From Thiomicrorhabdus chilensis DSM 12352 (lineage in GTDB: Bacteria; Pseudomonadota; Gammaproteobacteria; Thiomicrospirales; Thiomicrospiraceae): a DNA stretch of 64,000 bases. Below are positions 7,187-17,387 of the stretch, piece by piece. The stretch lies in the NCBI RefSeq assembly GCF_000483485.1, contig NZ_KI519609.1, positions 355,026 to 419,025 on the forward strand, written 5' to 3'. The position numbers were made by a program, and so were the translations under genes. A model generated the notes under the pieces. That model saw nothing but the letters and a program-made list of their open reading frames with translations. It was not told where the DNA came from and did not search any database. Position 1 is the stretch's first letter, and the number at the start of each line of letters is the position of its first letter.

Positions 7187-9523
7187 TTATTCCTTCGAAT
7201 TTAAATGGGGGGATGTTGCCAGAGGCAAACGGAATGAAAACTCAGCACCGTGCTCGGTGTTCTTAACCTGTAAGCTACTACCATGCGCCTCAATAATGCT
7301 TCTGCAAATGGCGAGTCCAAGCCCCATTCCAAAAGGTTTTGAGGTATGGAAAGCGTCAAAAATTTTAGACATATCTTCCGGTTCAATTCCCTGTCCGGTG
7401 TCACGCACCTTAACGGTAAGGTAGTCGACTTCAATTTCGGTTGCAATGGATACCTGCCCCTTTGCTTCGCAGGCGTCAATGGCATTGCGGACCAGATTCA
7501 GCATCACTTGTTCCAACTGCACTCGATCGCCTTTGACCAGAACCGTTTGATTCTGAGAGGGGGTAATCAGGACAATGCCGTTCTGACGGGCCTCGGTGGC
7601 CAGTAGATCGAGCACCCGGCCTACCAGGATAATGAAATCAAAGGTTTCGTCTCGAGGAACGCCCGTTTGCACGAACTCACGCAGTCTTCGTATGATGCTG
7701 GTGGTTTGGTTAAGGCAGAGCAACGAACGGTTGAGTCCATTTTCAACCTCTGGGTTGCTGGCGTCTTCTTTTAAGCGTCTAAGGCTGCCGCTGATAAAGT
7801 TGGTGGCCGCCGTGAGAGGTTGGTTGATTTCGTGCGCCAAGCCACTGGCCATCTCGCCCATTGTATAGAGACGCGCTACTTTCCCGAGTTGAAGACGATA
7901 ACGTTCTCGATCCTCCTCGATTTCGTGGCGTTCGATACCCGAACGGATCCATTGCGTAATCAATCGCAATAATTCCTTGTCCACATCGGCCAGTTCCTGC
8001 TCCTTACGGATTTGGCCTACAAGTGTCAGAATGCTGTGCAACTTGCCATTTACATTAACCGGCAGGCTAAGCATACGCTTATCGCAAGCCGGATTTTTAT
8101 AGGATTGGATGTCACTGGACAGGTAGTTTTCCTGCAGGCATTGACGTATTTGTGTGTGAAGTTGGTAGTCGCCTTCAAATGCCGTAATGGTTAGGGTTTG
8201 ATTGTTGAGGGTTTCAGCTTCTTCACTCTCAATCTGGTATAAAAAAACCGCCTCCATTTTGAAGTGTTTTTTGGCAAGAGCCATGAGTTGATGCAGTTTG
8301 TCCAGGTAGCCTGAGCTTGGATTGACCAGTATCTGATAAAAGCCTTGCAGGGCATTTTGGCTGCGGCGTAACGTGTTTTCTACTTTTTGTCGCGCTTTGA
8401 TGTCTTCTTCCAACATGGAGTTGAGCTGAATGAGTTCAGCGGTACGCTGTTGAACTTCTTTTTCCAGATTGTCACGATGATTGGCTAATTCGGATTGAGA
8501 CACGGCCAGTTTGCGGTTGACCTGACGCATACGGACGCTGAATATCATCAATATTAAAATCAATGCATTGATAAGGCCGACCGCCATTCCATGTTCATGA
8601 ATAATGGCTTTTAGACTGACTTTATCCATGGGGCTGTAGGGTGGAAGTTTTAGGGCACGAAGCAGTCCATGTACTGTGGTGAGGTCTTGCGCTTCCGTCC
8701 AGCCGTATGCGGGGATGAAGTCAACTTTAGAATCCGGCTTGGGCATGCTGATCAATACTCGCGCCACCTCTTTTGCAAGCGCAATATCGGTCTGTTCTAG
8801 GCCAATGAAACTCCACTCTGGATACTGAATGGTGCTGTGACTGGGGAACATTGATTGATGGGGGTCACTGTTTAGAACTTTGATTTGACCGGGTTGCAAT
8901 TCTCCGCTATCGATTAAATGTTCCAAAACCCCTGATTGAATCGCCGCCACATCCGCCTCGTTGCGTAAGATTGATTTAACGATGTTTACATCCGAATCAT
9001 TGGAAAAAAACAGTTCAAAAAAGTCGTTTTTGGGGTTGATTCCCGCATCCAGAAATTGGCGCCAAACCATTTGGTAACCACCAAATTCATTTGGAGAGGA
9101 GGCCATAAAGTGTTGGCCTTTGAGATCGGCTAGGCTTTGGATATCGTCGCGTTCACTTCTGGTGATGATGGCTGCGCTGAAGTGGCTGAACGAATTTTGT
9201 CTGTAGCGCGATTGCAGGGTGGCGATTGGAAAGGCGTCATAGCTTTTTTCCAAAAGCACAAAATGAGCGGGGTTGGTGATCGCGAAGTCTAGTTGGTGTT
9301 TGCTGATTGAGTGGGTGAGACATTCGAGTCCCAAAGATTTGATGACAAAAGTGTGCTCTGGAATTTTTTGAGAAAGATTCTTGGCAGTTTTTTTCCAGAA
9401 GGACTGGTATTCGTCGCTGTTTCTCTGACTGAGTACACCGATTGAGATTAGGTCAGCGTGCACTATTTGTGGAAGAGCTATGATCAAAAAAATTAAAACA
9501 CTCTTTAGGCGCATTGACTTCAT
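7187..9523 (-). CDS. PhnD-domain sensor histidine kinase, TtrS/ThsS-like
   Basis: Membrane sensor kinase of about 778 residues. A signal peptide or anchor (MKSMRLKSVLIFLIIALPQIVHA) leads to a periplasmic PhnD-type solute-binding domain of about 280 residues (ISIGVLSQRNSDEYQSFW, DFAITNPAHFVLLEK, LADLKGQHFMASSPNEFGGYQMVWRQ split by short gaps). A membrane helix follows near 310-330, then a coiled coil, a GAF-like region, HisKA (GEMASGLAHEINQPLTAATN) and HATPase (LNLVRNAIDAC, DTGQGIEP, GMGLGLAICRSI). This layout matches TtrS (tetrathionate) and ThsS (thiosulfate) sensors. The frame opens at a GTG at 9580, but the ATG at 9523 gives the signal peptide. The ligand is not provable from sequence; thiosulfate or tetrathionate is inferred from the soxB context. 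Confidence 0.85.
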   Translation of the reverse strand: MKSMRLKSVLIFLIIALPQIVHADLISIGVLSQRNSDEYQSFWKKTAKNLSQKIPEHTFVIKSLGLECLTHSISKHQLDFAITNPAHFVLLEKSYDAFPIATLQSRYRQNSFSHFSAAIITRSERDDIQSLADLKGQHFMASSPNEFGGYQMVWRQFLDAGINPKNDFFELFFSNDSDVNIVKSILRNEADVAAIQSGVLEHLIDSGELQPGQIKVLNSDPHQSMFPSHSTIQYPEWSFIGLEQTDIALAKEVARVLISMPKPDSKVDFIPAYGWTEAQDLTTVHGLLRALKLPPYSPMDKVSLKAIIHEHGMAVGLINALILILMIFSVRMRQVNRKLAVSQSELANHRDNLEKEVQQRTAELIQLNSMLEEDIKARQKVENTLRRSQNALQGFYQILVNPSSGYLDKLHQLMALAKKHFKMEAVFLYQIESEEAETLNNQTLTITAFEGDYQLHTQIRQCLQENYLSSDIQSYKNPACDKRMLSLPVNVNGKLHSILTLVGQIRKEQELADVDKELLRLITQWIRSGIERHEIEEDRERYRLQLGKVARLYTMGEMASGLAHEINQPLTAATNFISGSLRRLKEDASNPEVENGLNRSLLCLNQTTSIIRRLREFVQTGVPRDETFDFIILVGRVLDLLATEARQNGIVLITPSQNQTVLVKGDRVQLEQVMLNLVRNAIDACEAKGQVSIATEIEVDYLTVKVRDTGQGIEPEDMSKIFDAFHTSKPFGMGLGLAICRSIIEAHGSSLQVKNTEHGAEFSFRLPLATSPHLNSKE

Positions 9524-9609
9524 GGTTGAGTAGACTCGTAGAATGTTTACTAAAGGAAAATTAAAGCCATATTTTAACACTGAATAAAAGAGGGGTCTTT
9601 TAGGGTAAA

Positions 9610-9624
9610 CCCCAAGCTTTGGGG
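9610..9624 (-). terminator. Possible terminator hairpin after arfB
   Basis: CCCCAA - GCT - TTGGGG forms a six-base stem just past the arfB stop. In the minus direction it is followed by TTTACCC, a weak T-tract. It could instead be part of the sensor kinase promoter region. Confidence 0.3.
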
Positions 9625-9704
9625 CGGAGGTGTCATATGGCGATAATGTAAGCGAATTCTAGAGTGTTTAAGTTAAAACGGTGAAATTTACCGGTATGTG
9701 CTGT

Positions 9705-10118
9705 TTAGTCGAGCACCTTGCCGCGCAATGATTTGATCCGGCCGCGTTTGGTTTTGCTGTCCAAACGGCGTTTTTGCGAGTTGCGGGTCGGCTTGGTGGC
9801 GTATCTTACCTTATGCACCACCGAGACGCTTTTGATCAGGCTTTGCAAACGTTGCAAGGCATCTTCTCGATTGGCGTCCTGGGTACGGAACTGCTGGGCT
9901 TTGATGACAATCACGCCCTCTTTGGTGATGCGCGAGTCCTTCAGGTTGAGCAGACGTTGCTTGTAAAAATCCGGCAATGAGGAAGTGGCAATGTCAAAAC
10001 GCAGATGGATCGCCGAGGCGACTTTGTTGACGTTCTGCCCGCCAGCCCCCTGCGAACGGATGGCGGTCAGTTCGATTTCATTGTCCGGAATGGAAACGTT
10101 GGTGGAGATGATGAGCAA
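9705..10118 (-). CDS. arfB: Alternative ribosome-rescue factor ArfB
   Basis: ArfB (YaeJ) hydrolyses peptidyl-tRNA on ribosomes stalled without a stop codon. The 137-residue protein has the catalytic GGQ loop in TAIRSQGAGGQNVNKVASAIHLRFD (residues 18-42) and a basic C-terminal tail (RNSQKRRLDSKTKRGRIKSLRGKVLD) that enters the mRNA channel. It begins with TTG at 10118; the resulting MLIISTNVSIP matches the family's usual N-terminus, so this non-ATG start is probably real. AAAGGC lies upstream. Confidence 0.92.
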   Translation of the reverse strand: MLIISTNVSIPDNEIELTAIRSQGAGGQNVNKVASAIHLRFDIATSSLPDFYKQRLLNLKDSRITKEGVIVIKAQQFRTQDANREDALQRLQSLIKSVSVVHKVRYATKPTRNSQKRRLDSKTKRGRIKSLRGKVLD

Positions 10119-10221
10119 ACCGATCTGCCTTTATTTAGGTGTGTGAGTGACTGGGCTGAATGACATACATTATCCCATTAAGCATAGGGTGCATTCAAAT
10201 CGAAGATTAACCGGCCCTCTA

Positions 10222-10243
10222 ACCAGGCCTGCCGGTTTTCAAT
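10222..10243. repeat. Intergenic CAGGCCTG element with T-tail
   Basis: The core CAGGCCTG (10224-10231) has ACC on its left and CCGGTTTTCAA on its right. It matches the extended form seen at 47625 and 63559. It lies in the divergent gap between arfB and the CBS gene. Confidence 0.6.
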
Positions 10244-10309
10244 TTTTATAATTTTGCAGTAAAAAAAACGGTACTATTGGTTTGTTAAACAACACCTTAT
10301 GGAGGGAGT

Positions 10310-10951
10310 ATGTTTGCAATCTATAATATTCAAGGCCGGCGTTTTCGTGACAATCTGGAAAAACTGCAGAAGGTTCGCCAGGTAAATCAAGGCGAGCAGG
10401 CTGCGTTTCATGAGAATGTCGCTCAGGATGAAACTTTGGTGATACAAGGCGCTTCAGCCGAAGACCAGCTTGAGATGCAGTCTGCGAAAGGGATTCAGGC
10501 CTATCGGGATCAGTTGCACCTGAACCAGCGCGCGCCAATTTACCATGTCCATCAGCTCATGAGTCATCCGGTGGTGACCATCCGTTTGGATACGCTGCTT
10601 GAAGAGGCGCATCGACATTTTCAGACTCACGGTTTCAATCAGATGCCTGTGCTGGATCCACAGCATAAATTGGTGGGCATGGTGACGGTTCAGGGATTGT
10701 TGAGGCTGATGACCATCGATCAGGATGAGGTGCGTTATCTGACAGGTAAAAGTGTGGCGGACGCCATGTCCAGTGAGGTGATCACCGCCGATCCGGTATC
10801 CGATGTGCGCCGAGTCGCCAAGGTCATGGTGGAATACCATCTGGATGGCTTGCCGATTGTGAACGAACATGATCATTTGGTAGGCATGGTGACGCGCAGT
10901 GACATCATGCGTGCGGTGATGAACGATCCCCCATTGAGTTTATGGACGTGA
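10310..10951 (+). CDS. CBS-domain protein
   Basis: A 213-residue protein with an unassigned N-terminus of about 80 residues and a pair of CBS domains at about 82-140 (VHQLMSHPVVTIRLDTLLEEAHRHF...VGMVTVQGLL) and 148-208 (VADAMSSEVITADPVSDVRRVAKVM...VGMVTRSDIMRAV). CBS pairs usually bind adenosine nucleotides and regulate a partner. No membrane helix or catalytic domain is present, so it is probably a stand-alone cytoplasmic sensor. GGAGGG lies upstream of the ATG. Confidence 0.8.
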   Translation: MFAIYNIQGRRFRDNLEKLQKVRQVNQGEQAAFHENVAQDETLVIQGASAEDQLEMQSAKGIQAYRDQLHLNQRAPIYHVHQLMSHPVVTIRLDTLLEEAHRHFQTHGFNQMPVLDPQHKLVGMVTVQGLLRLMTIDQDEVRYLTGKSVADAMSSEVITADPVSDVRRVAKVMVEYHLDGLPIVNEHDHLVGMVTRSDIMRAVMNDPPLSLWT

Positions 10952-11065
10952 AGGAGTGGGAGGATAAGGTCAAACCCGCTCCGGCCGAATCGATATTTTG
11001 AGGTAGAATAGGCGTGTTTTAGAAATGCTCGCCGCATTTTGGCGAAATGGATAAAGGAAAATCAC

Positions 11066-11527
11066 ATGACCATGCAAGTTCAATACAAAATTTTAGACCC
11101 GCGTTTAGGCCAAGAAATCGAGATGCCGCATTACGGCACGAAAGGTTCCGCCGGTTTGGATTTGCGCGCCTGTATCGACGAGGCGATGACCATCGAGCCG
11201 GGGCAGACGGTATTGATTCCAACCGGCATGGCGATTCATTTGGACGATCCGGGCTTGGCGGCCATGTTGTTGCCGCGTTCCGGCCTGGGACATAAACACG
11301 GCATCGTCTTGGGCAACTTGGTCGGTTTGATCGATTCCGATTATCAAGGTCCCTTGATGGTTTCTTGCTGGAACCGCGGTGATACTCCATATACAGTTGA
11401 AGTCGGCGAACGTATCGCGCAGATGGTGATCGTGCCGGTGATTCAGCCGGTGTTCACCCAGGTTGAAGAATTTGGCGACGCCACCGAACGGGGTGAAAGC
11501 GGATTCGGGCATACCGGAACAAAGTAG
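11066..11527 (+). CDS. dut: dUTP diphosphatase
   Basis: Dut hydrolyses dUTP to dUMP and diphosphate, keeping uracil out of DNA and feeding dTMP synthesis. The five trimeric dUTPase motifs are visible: [44 protein letters not shown] and the C-terminal arm [12 protein letters not shown]. The frame extends upstream to a TTG at 11039, but the ATG at 11066 follows AAAGGAAAATCAC and gives the normal 153 residues. Confidence 0.96.
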   Translation: MTMQVQYKILDPRLGQEIEMPHYGTKGSAGLDLRACIDEAMTIEPGQTVLIPTGMAIHLDDPGLAAMLLPRSGLGHKHGIVLGNLVGLIDSDYQGPLMVSCWNRGDTPYTVEVGERIAQMVIVPVIQPVFTQVEEFGDATERGESGFGHTGTK

Positions 11528-11684
11528 TCTTTCAATTTAAGGTCGATATGACGTTTATGGCTTACTTTAAAGGTTGGTGAATTAATTAAAGTAATAAGCA
11601 ATATTTCTTGAAATATGCTATTGTTTTTATTGAGAAATTGTTTTTTTCCTATATGCAGAAAGTGAAAAAGTAAGTCTGGAGGGG

Positions 11685-12887
11685 ATGATGAAAGCAAATC
11701 CAAAATTGATCGTATCTTTTATGAGTGCCGTTATGTTGGCTGGCTGTGGAGGAGGAGCTTCAGATCAAGCATCATCCGACACTCCTTTGACAGGAACGTT
11801 TGTTGATAGTGCTGTTGCAGGTGTGGCTTATAAAACGGCTACGCAAAACGGTTCGACTAACCAAGATGGCAAGTATCAATATCAAGCGGGTGAAACCGTT
11901 ACGTTCTCTATTGGTGGGGTAGAATTTCCGCCTGTTACCGCTAAAGCTGTAGTGACTCCGTTTGATATGTCAGCCACGTCAGCTGGTCAATTAAATATCG
12001 CACAGTTATTGCAATCACTGGATGAGGATGGTGATCCGTCAAATGGCATCCAGATTCCTGAATCTACTCATGATGCCTTGAAAGAGGTGTCTGATATTGA
12101 TTTTGAAAAAAATGACGAGGCTTCCTTTAAGGTCCAGTTTGGTGATGCAGATTTGGATGGTGATGGGGAATATGACTGGAAAAGCCGTACAGAGGTTAAA
12201 GATCATTTAACCAATGTTAACGGCTTTGTAGGAAGTTGGATGTTAGCCAGCAGTGATGAGAACGGCTTGGTGTTCTTGAAATTGACGGCTGATAATCAAT
12301 ATGTCCTACTGAGTGACCAAGAATTCACGCAGGATGATGTTCTACAGGTTGGAAGCTATGCAATTGATAGCATCGACGACACGATCACCTTTACTAAGGA
12401 AATAGGCAATGTTTCGTCGAGTTTAGAATCGGGTCTGGCTTATCCTGTAGAGGTTTCAGATGATCTAAACGAATTGCAAATCACCAATGATTCAGGTGGT
12501 GAGTCTGAATTTGAGCGTGTGGTTTCATTGACCGATCAGGCTAAAAAACCGGATGCCATTAATGGTGTTTGGAAATTTAATTTTGACGATGGCACTAATA
12601 AGCTGGCTGTTTTCAATAAAGATAATACCTATATGGTGTTTTCATTGGAAGGCAATAATGCTGGTTCAGTCGTTTATGAAAAGGGGACCTATCAGATTAC
12701 AGCTGAAGGAGGTTTCTCTTTTGCCGTGACTGAGAATGGCGATGGCAATAAAGGCTTTAGCTCGGCTAATCCAATCGGTTACAGCATTGAAGGGGCGACA
12801 CTCACGTTAAGTGTCAGTGAAGGCTCTATAACATTGACCAAAATTTTACCTTTTGTTCTTAGCTCTTCAGTGACAATAACCTTTTGA
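11685..12887 (+). CDS. Outer-surface lipoprotein of unknown function
   Basis: A 400-residue lipoprotein. The signal peptide ends in a lipobox (VMLAGCGGG), so Cys 21 should be lipidated. The next segment (GTFVDSAVAGVAYKT..NQDGKYQYQAGETVTFSIGG) is an N-terminal module found in many secreted proteins of marine gammaproteobacteria. An acidic DADLDGDGEYD stretch near 155 may bind calcium. Two repeated beta-rich units follow (NGFVGSWMLASS..LKLTADNQYVLLS and INGVWKFNFDDG..AVFNKDNTYMVFS), like lipocalin-type repeats. AT content is higher than in its neighbours. GGAGG precedes the start. Function not recognised. Confidence 0.75.
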   Translation: MMKANPKLIVSFMSAVMLAGCGGGASDQASSDTPLTGTFVDSAVAGVAYKTATQNGSTNQDGKYQYQAGETVTFSIGGVEFPPVTAKAVVTPFDMSATSAGQLNIAQLLQSLDEDGDPSNGIQIPESTHDALKEVSDIDFEKNDEASFKVQFGDADLDGDGEYDWKSRTEVKDHLTNVNGFVGSWMLASSDENGLVFLKLTADNQYVLLSDQEFTQDDVLQVGSYAIDSIDDTITFTKEIGNVSSSLESGLAYPVEVSDDLNELQITNDSGGESEFERVVSLTDQAKKPDAINGVWKFNFDDGTNKLAVFNKDNTYMVFSLEGNNAGSVVYEKGTYQITAEGGFSFAVTENGDGNKGFSSANPIGYSIEGATLTLSVSEGSITLTKILPFVLSSSVTITF

Positions 12888-12934
12888 TAAGGCAACAAAA
12901 AATCAAGTAGCTTGAATACAGGCTCTTGCTATTG

Positions 12935-12963
12935 TCAAAACCGGCTTTTATGCCGGTTTTTTT
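12935..12963 (+). terminator. Terminator of the lipoprotein gene
   Basis: ACCGGC and GCCGGT form the stem around TTTTAT, followed by seven or eight T. It lies about 50 bases past the stop. Confidence 0.85.
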
Positions 12964-13038
12964 ATGTCCGGTGTAAATGTGTCATCCCTGCGTCTTAAAA
13001 CTGCATTAAAATAATCGCATTGGAATTCAGGGAGCCGC

Positions 13039-14421
13039 ATGATGGCACAGGTAGTTGAGAGCATTTTTAGAGCATACGACATCCGCGGCGTAGTGGACGA
13101 GGCGTTGTCCGAAGAGACGGTTGAGTGGATCGGGCGCGCTTTGGGTTCGGAAGTGATTCAGTCTGGTCAGAGCAAGATTGTCATCGGCCGTGACGGGCGC
13201 TTGTCGGGACCGCGTTTTATCGAGTGTCTGGCTAGAGGCCTGCAAGCCGCCGGTGTGGATGTGATCTATCTGGGTGAAGTGACGACTCCGATGGTGTATT
13301 TTGCCGCGGCCACGCTGGATGGCGTGAACTCCTGTGCAGCCATTACCGGTTCACACAATCCGCCCAACTACAACGGCATCAAGATGGTGGTCGACGGCAC
13401 CACCTTGTCGGGCGACTGGATTCAGACGCTGCTGAAACGCATTCAAAACGATGACTTTGAAACCGGTTCGGGCTGTTTTTCGGAGTTGGATATTTCACAG
13501 GCCTATCATGATGCAATTGTAAAAGAGATCCAATTGAAACGTCCGTTGAAGGTGGTGGTGGATGCCGGCAACGGCGTGGCGGGTGAGTACGCTCCGCAAA
13601 TCATCCACGATTTGGGATGCGAGGTGACCGAACTGTTCTGCGAAGTCGACGGCACCTTTCCGAACCATCATCCCGATCCGGCTAAACCCAAGAACCTGGT
13701 TGATTTGATAAACAAGGTCAAAGAGGTCGGTGCGGACATTGGTCTAGCGTTTGACGGCGACGGCGACCGTTGCGGTGTGGTTGACGATCAAGGCATGGTG
13801 ATTTATGCCGACCGCCAGATGATGCTTTACGCACGCGATGTGCTGAGCCGTCAGCCGGGCGCGGAGATTCTGTTCGACATCAAATGCACCTCTCTTTTGG
13901 CCAAGGAAATTGAAGCGGACGGCGGCAAACCGACCATGTGGAAAACCGGACACTCGTTTATGAAAGCCAAACTCAAAGAGACCGGCGCGGCTTTGGCGGG
14001 CGAGGTCTCAGGACATATCTTTTTCAAAGAGCGCTGGTACGGATTTGACGACGGCATTTACGGCGCGGCCAGAATGTTGGAGATTGTCGCCGGACAGCCG
14101 CAAACCGCGCATCAACTGTTTTCGGCGTTACCGGATGCCTACAATACGCCGGAGATGGATGTGGAGTTTGCCGAAGGTGAGCATTACGCTTTTATGGAGA
14201 AATTCAAGAAAATCGCACATTTTGCGGATGCAACCATTTTTGATCTGGACGGCATTCGCGCCGACTTCGCCGACGGCTGGGGGTTGGTGCGGCCTTCCAA
14301 TACCACGCCGGTTTTGGTGATGCGTTTTGAAGGTGAAACGCCGGAGGCTCTGAAGCGTATCCAGGCGGAGTTCAAGGTTCTGCTTCATCAAGTCGACCCG
14401 AATCTGGAGCTGCCGTTTTAG
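13039..14421 (+). CDS. Phosphomannomutase/phosphoglucomutase (AlgC/ManB type)
   Basis: Alpha-D-phosphohexomutase interconverting 1- and 6-phosphates of mannose and glucose for exopolysaccharide and LPS precursors. It has 460 residues, the family length. Visible motifs: substrate-entry FRAYDIRG (residues 9-16), phosphoserine loop TGSHNPPNYNGIK near 105, metal loop DGDGDRCG near 240, sugar-binding GEVSGHIFF near 320, and phosphate-binding RPSNTTPVLVMRFE near 420. GGGAG lies upstream of the first ATG; an adjacent ATG at 13042 could also serve. It stands alone and converges with the aminotransferase gene. Confidence 0.92.
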   Translation: MMAQVVESIFRAYDIRGVVDEALSEETVEWIGRALGSEVIQSGQSKIVIGRDGRLSGPRFIECLARGLQAAGVDVIYLGEVTTPMVYFAAATLDGVNSCAAITGSHNPPNYNGIKMVVDGTTLSGDWIQTLLKRIQNDDFETGSGCFSELDISQAYHDAIVKEIQLKRPLKVVVDAGNGVAGEYAPQIIHDLGCEVTELFCEVDGTFPNHHPDPAKPKNLVDLINKVKEVGADIGLAFDGDGDRCGVVDDQGMVIYADRQMMLYARDVLSRQPGAEILFDIKCTSLLAKEIEADGGKPTMWKTGHSFMKAKLKETGAALAGEVSGHIFFKERWYGFDDGIYGAARMLEIVAGQPQTAHQLFSALPDAYNTPEMDVEFAEGEHYAFMEKFKKIAHFADATIFDLDGIRADFADGWGLVRPSNTTPVLVMRFEGETPEALKRIQAEFKVLLHQVDPNLELPF

Positions 14422-14457
14422 ATCGAATTCAAGTTTAAAAACGTTTTTTTAAGAATG

Positions 14458-14500
14458 AGCAGGCCTGGCCGCAATTAATTTGCCACCAGGCCTGTTTGTT
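14458..14500. terminator. Paired CAGGCCTG hairpin between convergent genes
   Basis: Two copies of the palindromic core (14460-14467 and 14487-14494) form a nine-base stem, CAGGCCTGG with CCAGGCCTG, around an AT-rich loop. TTTGTTTT follows on the plus side and an A-rich tract precedes it. The place between two convergent stops suggests a bidirectional terminator. Confidence 0.6.
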
Positions 14501-14501
14501 T

Positions 14502-15710
14502 TCAGGCGGGTGATTTTACAGGTAAGTGTTTGATGTATTGGGTTATTTTATCGACGGCGATTTGTAGTTGTTTCTCGTCGGTGGTGTAGGCCAGGCGCAG
14601 ATGCTGTCTCGCTTTGTGTTCGCCGAAGTCGGTCCCCGGCGTTAAGGCAACACCGGTCTGTTGCAATAAATCGGCGGCAAAGGTTTCGGAATCGTCGGTC
14701 CAGGCCGACACATCCCAATAGAGATAAAATGCGCCTTGCGGTAATACTTTAAGGTTGAATCCAGCCTGTTGCATGGCATGAAACAAGACATTGCGGCGTC
14801 GTTCAAAGACCTGTCGGCGTTGTTCCAGCTGTTCAAGCGCATCGTCTTCCAATACCCGTAAAGCCGCATATTGCGCCGGTGTGGGGGCGGCCAGGAAAAG
14901 GTTCTGCCCCAGACGATCCAAAACCGGCATCAAAGGCAGGGGCGCGACACACCAGCCCAATCGCCAACCGGTCATGCCGAAGAATTTTGAGAAGGAGTTG
15001 ATGACAATGACGTTGTCCGGCAGGGTTTTGTTGGCGAGAATGCTTTCCGCTGGACGATCATACACCAAGCCCTGATAGATTTCGTCGACCAGCAGATAGG
15101 CGTTTTTTTCGGCCAGAAAATGCGCTATTGCCAGCAGTTCGTGCTGTTCGATCACGGTGCCGGTTGGATTGGCGGGGGAGGCGACCATCACCAGTTTGAT
15201 GCCGTCTTGCCAGTGGTCTTTTAGCTTGGCCAGAGTGAGCTGGTAGTTGCTGTGATGGTCAACCGCGACGCTCACCAAATCGGCATGCAGTAACTTGACG
15301 AATTGGCGGTTGCACGGATAGGCCGGGTCGCTCATCAGTACCTTGTCACCCGGATTGAGAATGGCGGTGAGCACCAGTTGCAAGGCGCTGGAAGAACCCG
15401 GTGTGATCATGAAACGTCCGCTTTCGACTTGGGCATCGTAAAAACGACGATAGAATTCAGCCAGCTTGTGACGCAAAGCCGGCAATCCCAAGGTCGGGGT
15501 GTAGTGGGTCAGGCCTTGTTGCATGGCTTCAAAGGCCGCTTGGTGAGCGCAATCCAGTGACGGAAAGTCCGGCTCGCCGATTTCCATATGAATGATCTTT
15601 CTGCCGCTGGCTTCCAGGGCCTTGGCTTCGCCCAGGATCTTCATTACCCGGAAAGGTTGAATGGCTTGGGCGACTTCGGAGAGCGGCGGGTGGAATGTCT
15701 TTGTAGGCAT
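14502..15710 (-). CDS. PLP-dependent aminotransferase, class I
   Basis: Fold-type I aminotransferase of 402 residues. Visible features: the substrate-specificity stretch HMEIGEPDFPS, SSSALQLVL near the PLP phosphate site, SPANPTGTV with the Asn that contacts PLP, DEIYQGLVY with the Asp and Tyr, and the Schiff-base lysine in NSFSKFFGMTGWRLGW. It belongs to the broad aspartate/alanine aminotransferase group; the amino donor is not clear. The frame reaches 15788, but the ATG at 15710 (MPTKTFHPPLSEVAQ) matches the family's usual start. Confidence 0.88.
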   Translation of the reverse strand: MPTKTFHPPLSEVAQAIQPFRVMKILGEAKALEASGRKIIHMEIGEPDFPSLDCAHQAAFEAMQQGLTHYTPTLGLPALRHKLAEFYRRFYDAQVESGRFMITPGSSSALQLVLTAILNPGDKVLMSDPAYPCNRQFVKLLHADLVSVAVDHHSNYQLTLAKLKDHWQDGIKLVMVASPANPTGTVIEQHELLAIAHFLAEKNAYLLVDEIYQGLVYDRPAESILANKTLPDNVIVINSFSKFFGMTGWRLGWCVAPLPLMPVLDRLGQNLFLAAPTPAQYAALRVLEDDALEQLEQRRQVFERRRNVLFHAMQQAGFNLKVLPQGAFYLYWDVSAWTDDSETFAADLLQQTGVALTPGTDFGEHKARQHLRLAYTTDEKQLQIAVDKITQYIKHLPVKSPA

Positions 15711-15858
15711 GGATATGACGACTTGTAAGGCAGTGAAAGAACGGGCCATTATAGTCGGGCTTGCGGTGCAAGCCAAATGTGCCGCCATGTGCGGGGCCGG
15801 AATAGATAAAAAGCCGTGTTAAACGGCTGTTTTTGTTAAAATAACGCTTTGATTTCAA

Positions 15859-15866
15859 CAGGCCTG
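15859..15866. repeat. CAGGCCTG copy upstream of yajQ
   Basis: One copy of the core palindrome in the leader of yajQ, 30 bases before the start codon. Confidence 0.5.
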
Positions 15867-15895
15867 GTGAGAATTTCGGCCATAGAGGAGAGAAG

Positions 15896-17337
<1,442 letters not shown>

Positions 17338-17387
17338 ATATCGAATTGGATCGGTGATTCAATTCAAGTCTCAGAAGGAAGGTTATT

